Shown here: one piece after another, positions 56,200-64,000 of the stretch | How positions within the stretch are numbered: position 1 is the first letter of the stretch | How the letters are laid out: the number at the start of each line of letters is the position of its first letter | Source: Nematopogon swammerdamellus | Lineage: Eukaryota; Arthropoda; Insecta; Lepidoptera; Adelidae | Direction: 5' to 3' | Assembly: GCA_946902875.1 (NCBI GenBank) | Contig: OX336340.1 | Location: 8,019,739-8,083,738 of the forward strand | DNA length: 64,000 nt | The notes under the pieces: model-generated | Told to the model about the DNA's origin: nothing | The model's database searches: none | The model's input: only the letters and a program-made list of their open reading frames with translations | Position numbers and translations under genes: made by a program

Positions 56200-56580
56200 T
56201 TTTGCACAAATCGCAGATCAGGTCATGCTTGGAGTACTGCTTGCACCTGTGGGATGGCTCTGCCAAATATCAGCTTTTAAAAGGGAAATTGTTTGAAAAG
56301 AGGAATTTGTTAAAAAGGATTGCATTCCCACACGCTGGACTTACCGTGGATGCGTACCAACCTCTTCTGCAGATTTTTCCTCTATAGAACCGGTAAACTC
56401 TGGGACGCTCTCCTGTCTATATATTTCCTCCCAAGTACAGTCTCGGGTCCTTCAAGAGGGGCCATGAACAGGCACCTGTCGGGCCGGCATGGCATTCGCA
56501 ACCCCCGCATACGACCAAATGTCCATGGGCGTCCTTAGACATCTCATGGGTGCCTCGGCGCCACAGGTCGCGCTTTCAAT
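56200..56580 (+). pseudogene. Jockey/CR1-type LINE, C-terminal fragments with deletion
   Basis: HKSQIRSCLEYCLHLWDGSA is followed at 56275 by about 45 unrelated bases, then the far C-terminus (MRTNLFCRFFLYRTGKLWDA, GRHGIRNPRIRPNVHG) and the 3' UTR ending CTTTCAATAAAAAAAAC. Compared with 4512-5048, about 80 residues are missing in the middle. The poly(A) tail is visible at 56575. Confidence 0.75.
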
Positions 56581-57639
56581 AAAAAAAACACAAAGAAAAC
56601 ACAAGCAAAAATCTGTAAATAAAAATCATGTAAGGGTTCTGGTATTTTGTTGATTTTATTGTAGCTTTTCAAATTGCCATCTAATGTAGTAAAATATATA
56701 TATTATAAAAGAATTCTTTTGGGAATCCAGTGTTACCGTTTTCAAAGGTGGTGACGTAAAAAAATTTAATTTTAAAGAAGCCATCTCCACTTAATCCAAA
56801 CACATTAAATGTATGAAGTGAAAATTTTTACTTTTTCTTATAAAACATTGTATTTGAAGGGATTTTCACTCTTGAAATATAATGCCAGATGCTCTCGTAT
56901 ACTACGCAGAGGCCTGAAGCCGGCATTTGTGTAATATTGAAGACGCTGAAGCAAGTGCTCTCGCGCTGGCGGTCGATGGCAGAATGAGCGGGCGATGCAC
57001 GTAATATTTGAATTGCACGTATTTTTGGTGGGGCACGAATCGCCCTGACATGCGGAATCTTAATATTTTTTATGATCGAAGGTTGAACCATACTAAACAT
57101 GCGCTCGCGGGCCCGGGGCGTCGTCAGCTGGTCGGGGCACGGTATTGCGTCGTTTTCATCGTCAAACCAGACGCGGTCGGCTTGATTTCCTTATTATATA
57201 ATTATATAAAAAATCCCCTTATAGATAACTTTGACTATAATAAAGCTTCAGACACAACCCTATTAACTTTAATGACAAATGATTTGATGTTGCATCTCAT
57301 TTTAGTAAAATGTTTATCTGTCAATATTAATTTTATTGTCAAATTTAACTTTAGCAGTGGCTTCCATGCCTTGTGGTACAACTCCCTTCAAAACCATATA
57401 AATGCAAAACCCTTAGTGACCAAAAGCAGGCATTGTACTCTCAGTTCAGTGTGTGGTGGTAGGAAACGTCACTGACCGGGCAATCCGACTAAACGGAACT
57501 GAAGAAAAAAAAAAAAACCAATTCGGACAATGTGTAGCCGTCGTGTGCGCTAACACTCTCATCCATCTCGCGACGCGCTCCTTCCCGCGCACTCTAGGAG
57601 TGGAGCTAGCAATTAAAGACCTACGTTAAATGATACGTT
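56581..57639. other. No gene recognised; GC-richer segment
   Basis: 56930-57185 is GC-richer and open on both strands (minus frame from 57100, plus frame 57008-57475), but neither product shows a known motif. It may be part of an unrecognised repeat. Confidence 0.25.
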
Positions 57640-57973
57640 TTGTACCGTGTGGGGCCGGTACATTAAAAGAATAGCCCCACTGCATCTCTCCCCGTGTATG
57701 TCGTAAAAGGCGACTAAGGGATATGACTTCCTTCTTATATTACTAGGTGGTAGGGTTTAACCCGCCCGGGTTGGTACCACCGCACTGAATGAAAGGTCGG
57801 TCGAAACGGCTATGTAAATAGTTTGTGTTTTCCGTCCAGTTCAGTGTAGCCGGCACGACCGAAGGGAATCACTGACGTGGCACCAAATTCATCCGGTGTT
57901 ATGGGCTGACATCACGGATGTTGTAGGTGATGAAGACAACCGTGTCAGTTTCCATAAAAAAAAAAAAAAAAAA
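57640..57973 (+). repeat. SINE copy with GTCGTAAAAGGCGAC head, full length
   Basis: It runs from TTGTACCGTGTGGGGCCGG through GTCGTAAAAGGCGACTAAGG, AACCCGCCCGGGTTGGTACC and GTAGCCGGCACGACCGAAGG to GTGTCAGTTTCCATAAAAA with a clean run of about 19 A. It is the most intact copy of this type here, about 330 bp. Confidence 0.8.
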
Positions 57974-58660
57974 TAATTAAAACTTGGGTTGGAGTAAGCT
58001 TCTACATAAGGTGACGTGAGGCTGCGTCTGACTCGAATTTCAAGAAGTTTACCACCAATATTACTCACCTGAAAGATTCAGTTTTAATATACGAGTATGT
58101 AATAATTCATCTATCAGCGCAGATCGATAGCTTTTTGAAAACACGATTTGATTAAATTCGCTCGATAGAAAAAAATCACGAACATGCCTCTGAATTTAGT
58201 TATAAAAACATTATTTAGAAAAAATATGTTTTATTTGTTGAATATATATCTAAATCCGTAGCTGTTTACTTTTTTGTTTCGATGCGTAGTTTTGGAATAA
58301 AAAAATACAAACCGAATTTTTGATTGATTGATTGTGTTGCATCCTACTCCAACCAACGAAGGCGGCGCCTTTTTTGGGTGGTGCGTGTGGTAAATGGTAC
58401 GGAACCCTCGGTGCGCGAGTCCGACTCGCACTAGGCCGGCTTTTCTAATCCTTACCTTATTCTTATTAAAGTTAGTTACTTACAATATTTATATTTATTT
58501 GTATATTATACTTATCATTTTTTCTCATTTATTTATCCCAGTGTATTACGTTTTCGATTTCAACTTGTATGCTCTTACATTTTGTAAGGATTGCAACTTT
58601 TGTTTTTTTTTGCCAACATTTAAATAATTTATAAGAATGACATATTTGTTGGCTTATCTT
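57974..58660. other. No gene; one repeat end
   Basis: Only ACGGAACCCTCGGTGCGCGA..CTCGCACTAGGCCGG at 58399-58440, the 5' terminus of a GGTTCCGTA element in inverse, is recognisable. Confidence 0.4.
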
Positions 58661-58664
58661 CGGC

Positions 58665-58760
58665 GTATCTTCCGCACTGCGAAACTCTGGAATGCACTTC
58701 CTGATGTGTTTCCTTCAGTGTATGACTTGGGATAATACTACACTACACTGTACTTGGGAG
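58665..58760 (+). pseudogene. LINE reverse transcriptase C-terminal scrap
   Basis: RRIFRTAKLWNALPDVFPSV-like codons (CACTGCGAAACTCTGGAATG..CCTGATGTGTTTCCTTCAGT) followed by TATGACTTGGG match the KLWNALP..FP..Y.LG motif of Jockey/CR1 LINEs. Confidence 0.5.
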
Positions 58761-59903
58761 GAAATTTTAATATGTACTTATCTACCTGTTTGAGGTTGTT
58801 ATGATGTAACTTACTCTCTAGCTACGCAGGCAGTCGGTCTGACCGGCCTTCTGAATATCCGATAGCCACCAGCAGGCGGTGCAGAGGCGGAGGTGGAGGC
58901 GGAAGCCACACTCAACTGATTGTATCACATCATTCCTACAGTCCTACATCTTCTTTCACAGTTCTTGGGGATATTTCTTTCAGTTTGCTGTATCTGAGTT
59001 CATTTTTGCGACATAGTTTAAACTTTATTTATCCCTTAGCAAGTTTTTCTTTTAGTGCAGACAAGTGCTTTGAAGTTGTTTGAGAATGTAAAAATATTAC
59101 GTACTTATATTTAAATAATGTTAAAGTTTGTATCAAATCAAATAAATCTGGTAAACACTATAAAAGTTTGAAAAATATGTTTTCTTTGAGTTTGTATTAC
59201 GTCGCCAGCGACATAATACAAACTCTTTGGTAATTATATAATATATAAACAATTTTTATATATAAAAATTTTGTTATCTGACGGCGACCAATAAGTCGAA
59301 ATACTCGTAACATGAAAAATATGTGTTTTTTTTTATTTCTAATGTACAAAATATATATTATAAAAATAACTAAAATCAAATATTGGTGTACACAAATATT
59401 TAATTCAGAAATTATGTAAATTAATTTGAAGATAATCGAATGAAAATCGAAGAAAAAATCGAATGTAATATTGCTCAAAGGAAGGCGAGTTGTCTTACAC
59501 AAACCAACGTTAGTAAGAAATCAGTTTTACTTTGTGCTCCAATCCTTTGTACCTATACAGCTACGAAAACGGAAATAGTCTGGAAATCGATAACTCGACA
59601 GCTGAGTTGACTAAAGAGATGAAGTACTTATCCAATATTTTCGGTTCCTATGCAAAATTATACCACGCTGTCTCCTCCATAATTTTCCAATAAGGTTGAA
59701 TCTCTCACCGGATGCTATTGATTTTGAACTCGATTCAGACATTTTGTTGGAGTTAAACAATTTTCTATTCTACCATTCTCCGTCAAACAGTAGGGCCTAA
59801 TTTCATGCGGGTGGTCCCAATATACAAATATTTATTTTCTACTTACAGTTGTTCCGCTGAGCTTAATTCGGTTTTATGTAGAAATGATCTAGAAAAAAAG
59901 TTT
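58761..59903. other. No gene recognised
   Basis: AT-rich. The micro-palindrome at 59184 is listed separately. The 101-codon minus frame at 59197-59502 is low-complexity and hydrophobic, with no support. Confidence 0.3.
59184..59230. repeat. Micro-palindrome related to the element at 61438
   Basis: CTTTGAGTTTGTATTACGTCGC and GCGACATAATACAAACTCTTTG form a hairpin with the same GAGTTTGTATT stem and CGTCGC core as the 38-bp insertion at 61438-61475. Confidence 0.55.
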
Positions 59904-59909
59904 TTTTTT

Positions 59910-60150
59910 AAATCGCGACACGTGGCGCTACTCCACCTATAAGGTGTCTAACGACACCCATGAACATTCGGTCACACGCGGGGTAGCGAAAGCCATGCCG
60001 GCCTGACAGGTGCCTGTTGAAGCCCCTCTTGAAGAACCCGAAACTATACTTGGGGGGAAATATACGGGCAGGGAGAGCGTACCAGTTCTGTAGAGGAAAG
60101 ATCTCCAGAACCGATTGGTACGCATCCGCGGTATGTCCAGCCTGTGGGGA
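59910..60150 (-). pseudogene. Jockey/CR1-type LINE 3' fragment
   Basis: A poly(T) run, CGCGACACGTGGCGCTACTCC, GTGTCTAACGACACCCATG, and the minus-strand codons MRTNRFWRSFLYRTG and LPVYFPPSIVS are the C-terminus and 3' UTR of the 4476-type LINE. Confidence 0.7.
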
Positions 60151-61368
60151 TATATTGATATCAGGAAAGCTTTCTTGTCCGTTCTATATCATCGAACTGG
60201 TTAAGGAAGGATAAACATTATGATGACTTGTCCAACTGAATATGGACGCTATGCAATGAATCTTAGAAACTCAAACTGAGACTTATTGATATTTTATTTT
60301 GTAAGTCAATTATAATTCGTAATTCTAGACTTATATTTCATCAACACGTATCATCAATTCCTTATTACTTGTATCATTCGTTATTGTAACACGAGAGCTG
60401 GGATTTTTCTGATAAATCAAGTATAAGGTTCGGAAATCCGAGCAGCCGTCGATTCGCTGTAGCTGAATGTGAAATTAATCCACTGGAATTAGTTCTCACT
60501 GAGATGCAGTTATTTCCTCACCTTGAAACTCGAGCCATATCGCGTGTATTAAACTACTAGGTACAGCGTTAGTTTATATTGTTTATTATTAGTTAATATT
60601 GCTTTAAAACCTCATTCAATTAATGAAGGTACGCTTCAGATGATTTCATATTTCGTCACTTTACAGTTCAACTGAAAGAAACAGTTTACAAATTTCAATG
60701 TGCCTTCAGAGAACATCAATTAATACTTCGGAGGAAAGCAGTGCTTATGTACCGCTGAAGACCAGGGAGAATGGACGAAAATTAAGAGGCTCATGCCTAG
60801 CAGTGGACACATAGAATTGGATCGATATTTGCATTCTGAAATGAAGTAAGGACAAAATGAAGATGTTCATATTAAACTGATATGTATGAAAGAAAAAAAA
60901 CGTTAATACTTCTACATAATATTTTTTTAATGAAAACCGGCATAGGTGGATGTGCCGAAGGACCAAATCTGCATTCGACAGAGCCAAATTCAGCTCACGC
61001 TCAGTGAGATGCCATGACATCAGATTTGCGGATTGAAACAACCAGGTTAAAGTATTCCGGAAACAGGAAGACAGTTTTATAGACTTCACAGACCCTAGCG
61101 GTGCGACAAAGGAACTCAAAAGCCCAATATCAACAACAAAAGGGTGCTTAGCATCTCCATTATATTATACTCTTACTAATTTTGTTGTTCATTATTTCAC
61201 TTGATATATTTTAAGTACAAAAATTTACGATGGAACTATACACCAGATATAGGTATTGTAGCCTAATGTAAACAGGCAGAGTTTGGGCAGAGTGGTGCAA
61301 ATATTGATCTTGTGAGCGGTAACTAATAATAATCAACCCATACTAATTATTATTTGTATGTGACTATA
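60151..61368. other. No gene; RTE-like 3' scrap
   Basis: At 60750-60815 CTGAAGACCAGGGAGAATGG..AAGAGGCTCATGCCTAGCAG and TGGACACATAG resemble the RTE LINE 3' end (GAGGCCTATGCCCAGCAGTGG) in plus orientation. The 124-codon minus frame across 60745-61119 is not convincing. Confidence 0.35.
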
Positions 61369-61560
61369 ATACTTATAAAGTACTAACTAAATACTGTGAC
61401 TTGCGAAGTTTGTTGGTCAGTTCTTCTTCGCATTAAACAAAGAGTTTGTATTGCGTCGCTGATACAAACTCTTTGGCATTAAATTAGTACTGGCGGAATT
61501 TTCGACATGTCCAAGCATAGGTTACCTACCTATGGATGAAATTATACAATAAACAATAAA
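61369..61560 (+). repeat. LINE-tail-like repeat, copy 3 of 3, with micro-insertion
   Basis: The inverse of copies 1 and 2, ending ATTATACAATAAACAATAAA. It is interrupted by the 38-bp element at 61438. Confidence 0.65.
61438..61475. mobile_element. 38-bp hAT-like micro-element with 8-bp target duplication
   Basis: CAAAGAGTTTGTAT, a 10-base loop and ATACAAACTCTTTG form perfect 14-bp terminal inverted repeats. GCATTAAA flanks it on both sides (61430-61437 and 61476-61483), while the uninterrupted paralogue at 37243-37409 carries the site once (inverse of TTCAATGC). The 8-bp duplication and CAAAG start are the hAT pattern. It is extremely short for any transposon. Confidence 0.75.
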
Positions 61561-62740
61561 CTCCGAGGTTCTATATTCCACGAAACTGAAAGCTCTTTTC
61601 ATAATTAAAAAAACTTTGTCACGATATCAAACGAAAGAAATTCATGAAGTAAAATATGAAACGAAAATCCGAACTTTTAATTAATTTATTAAAATGCAAA
61701 TCTCTTCTTGCGTCTTCGTTACAAAGAAACGGGACGCGTTTCTCGAATCGTGGGTGCAATTAATTAATTAATTTTCATTATGAGCTGTCAAGTATCTCGG
61801 TTCACAATAGGGACATTAATACATTTTATTATGTCGCATGTTACGTATTTACATCAAGTTCTCTGCTACCTCGTCTCCGCATTCCAGAGCCAGACCACTT
61901 GAAATTGTTCTTACATATCGGTAAAAACGGTCAGAACGGTACCTGCTCCAGACCTTCAGCCAGGGGTGTCTATTGCCAATTTCAAATCAACGTTATTCAA
62001 TCGTTTTTCAATCTCATCGTGTCGAGCTAGCGTCGTCGCCGACAAATCAATCACACTCATCAAATAGGTGTGTAAATTCGGATTAAATCTTCAGAAATCC
62101 GAACCATGGAGCAACAGTGTATGTAGCTGCTAGTGCTCGAACATGAATGTTCACATTAATGAGTCCCGGACACGCTAACTTCGTACAATTAGCTAGTTCA
62201 AACTGACGTGTGCAGTCGACGTCACAATGAGATGGTTAGAGGCTCCTCGCAACATCATTAAAGTTGTTTGCTTAACGCCGCACGTCGTCACACGCGAGAG
62301 GACAATGTTCGTTTTTAGTAGGTTTTAATTTGTTTAAGATACTAATCAATCAAGTATTATTCGGTACTGCTAGGAACAAAACCGCGAAAATACTAAGAAA
62401 ATGAAATATTTTATAATTTCTCCTTCAGTCATTGTGGGTAACTTGAAGCATGAGGTGAAGAATTCGAAACGCACATGTGTATGCGAGTGAGATTTTTGGA
62501 AGAATAATATGTTTGCATAATAATATGACTCCGGCAAAAGACACAACATGTTAATATAAGAAGGCTTGCATAGTATACAGTGAAAACAAACAATGGATAG
62601 GTATTGCTTACAAGGCTAACTACTATTTCGCATTCTCTTCCACAGAATATGGCACTTAACCTAATTGATTGGTTGATCACGCAGGAATCTTAAAGTTATT
62701 AGTAAAATATCCGTATTCATTCTGAAAATGTGTTGGTTTT
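61561..62740. other. No gene recognised
   Basis: AT-rich and non-coding, without visible repeat ends. Confidence 0.3.
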
Positions 62741-62850
62741 TTATTGAAAGTGCGACATGTGGCACCGAGCCACCCATAAGGTGTCTAACGCCGCCCATGG
62801 ACATTGGGCCGTATGCGGGTGTTACGAATGCCATTCCTACCTGACAGGTA
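62741..62850 (-). pseudogene. Jockey/CR1-type LINE 3' UTR fragment
   Basis: GTGCGACATGTGGCACCGAG, CCACCCATAAGGTGTCTAAC, GCCCATGGACATTGGGCCGT and CTGACAGGTA are the minus-strand 3' UTR and last codons. Confidence 0.65.
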
Positions 62851-63214
62851 ATATATACAATTTCCTTAAATATAGTAAAACACATTATGTATTAATAATA
62901 CCAGATACATTAGTGATCTAGGTAAAGCTATAGTGGTAGTAAACAACTAATACTAAATTAAATTCAAACTCCCACCTAACACAATACTTGCGGCAGTTTT
63001 TGCGTGTGGCCGGAGCGGCGTCAGATGCAGAAATACTTCATAAATCAACGCAACCCACACTGAAACTAGAACAATGGCGAACGATTTCGAAAAGAATGTT
63101 CCAGTTATTAAACGCTGCTTCGCTGCAGTTCATAACTGCAAAGTTGTACAAAACTTGTAAACTGGACGTAGTAATGAAAATCTAGGCTAGGTTGGAGAAA
63201 AGTTGATATTGCTC
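62851..63214. other. No gene recognised
   Basis: The frame at 62988-63185 has no motif. It lies between two LINE fragments of opposite orientation. Confidence 0.25.
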
Positions 63215-63382
63215 AAACATATATTTCGCCCACATATTTCCCCCCAAGTAAAGTCTCGGGTCCTTCAAGAGAGGCGTGAATGGGCACCTGTCAGGCTGGC
63301 ATAGCATTCGCAGCCTCGGAATGCGACCGAATGCCCATGGGCGTCGCTAGAAACCTTATGGGTGGCTCGGCGCGACATGTAT
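63215..63382 (+). pseudogene. Jockey/CR1-type LINE 3' fragment
   Basis: TTTCCCCCCAAGTAAAGTCT, GGGCACCTGTCAGGCTGGCA and ATGGGTGGCTCGGCGCGACA give the last codons and 3' UTR in plus orientation. Confidence 0.7.
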
Positions 63383-63490
63383 TGTATTGTATATATTTAT
63401 TGCACTCAAATAGAACATGGGCAAAAGGTAACACTTAATGCCTCTAGGCATTTTCTAACAGGATACCTTTGGGGTATGATAACTGCTAGG
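63383..63490 (-). repeat. LINE 3' tail of the AGGCATT family
   Basis: TGTATATATTTATTGCACTC, TTAATGCCTCTAGGCATTTT and ACCTTTGGGGTATG match the tail at 38322-38420, inserted directly behind the previous LINE fragment. Confidence 0.5.
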
Positions 63491-64000
63491 TGAGTGGCGG
63501 AAAGAGAAGTTTAAATATTATGATTTGACAGATGTACGGGAATACAGAAGATAGATAAACTTAAATATGAATAGTTAAATACTATACCTATATACCAGAT
63601 ATATACATAAGATAGACTAAATATACTTAGTTTTTACATATTATATATATTTACTAACTCTGAACATGAGAGACATAGTTTTGGAACAGAAAAATTAAGT
63701 TGACAAAAAGTGCTTCTTTAAAAGAATTTTGAATGAACATGTCGCACTTACTATAAAAAAAACATTGTTAGAGGAAAAATTAAAAAGTATCCGCATATTA
63801 ACATTCATCGCCAAGATTTCGCATGAAATTCTTTCATTTGTATAATTTGTAAAATCAAGATAGATATGCAAAGCCTTTGGCTTAATATTAATTTAATGTT
63901 CTTTTTGCTGCAGGTACCCAATTGTTTTTGGGTATCGTTTTCCTCTTCCATCGAAATTAATTTCTAAAGTTTATGTAAATGCTTGAAAAGTTTGCCGATA
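63491..64000. other. No gene recognised
   Basis: AT-rich end of the window with no supported feature. Confidence 0.3.

Noticed and set aside
57008..57475. 155-codon ORF
   Set aside because: The composition follows local base content, there is no motif, and an overlapping open frame on the other strand is equally plausible.
60745..61119. 124-codon minus ORF
   Set aside because: It partly overlaps an RTE-like LINE tail, contains a low-complexity FFFF stretch and has no motif.

Overview
The window looks like intergenic or intronic DNA from a moth or butterfly (Lepidoptera). It is AT-rich and almost free of long coding sequence. It is packed with repeats typical of that order: a SINE with a 5S rRNA-derived head, Jockey/CR1-type and RTE-type LINE 3' ends, the GGTTCCGTA-ended dispersed repeat, non-autonomous Helitrons ending in CTAG, mariner copies, and many foldback or MITE-like elements. 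No bacterial-style operons, rRNA, tRNA or CRISPR were found.

The one host gene I recognise is on the minus strand at 30827-30972. It is a first coding exon of the cAMP-specific phosphodiesterase PDE4 (Drosophila dunce), ending in the UCR1-entry motif RRRHSWIC at a clean splice donor. No later PDE4 exon is visible between 30826 and position 1, so at least 30 kb to its left is probably one long intron. A second, unrecognised exon-like ORF with a perfect GTAAGT donor lies just upstream (31507-31642, minus).

Layout. 1-9 kb: foldbacks, LINE fragments, a hAT-type MITE (6273-6809) and a GC-rich island near 8.2 kb. 9-17 kb: SINE and LINE copies, a decayed mariner (11173-12060) and a long GGTTCCGTA element with an array of about 315-bp units (12115-13627). 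20-29 kb: foldbacks, a Harbinger remnant, a G-run-bearing TIR element (24050-24735), a TTAA-flanked MITE, and more SINE copies. 30-33 kb: the dunce exon region and a TA-flanked foldback. 33-43 kb: two related Helitrons (33219-35070 and 39671-41983) carrying a captured retroelement C-terminal ORF; the second lies inside an element with 150-bp terminal repeats (39111-42958). 43-44 kb: an internally deleted mariner with intact ends. 45.4-49.3 kb: a giant inverted-repeat Transib (RAG1-related) element with CGCCG target duplications. 49-64 kb: mostly unassigned AT-rich DNA with SINE and LINE fragments and a 38-bp hAT-like micro-element.

The most unusual structures are the foldback Transib, the 38-bp element with an 8-bp target duplication, and the two Helitrons with mirror-image repeat arrays. 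The dunce exon is the most important functional sequence. All calls are from reading the sequence; no database search was run.
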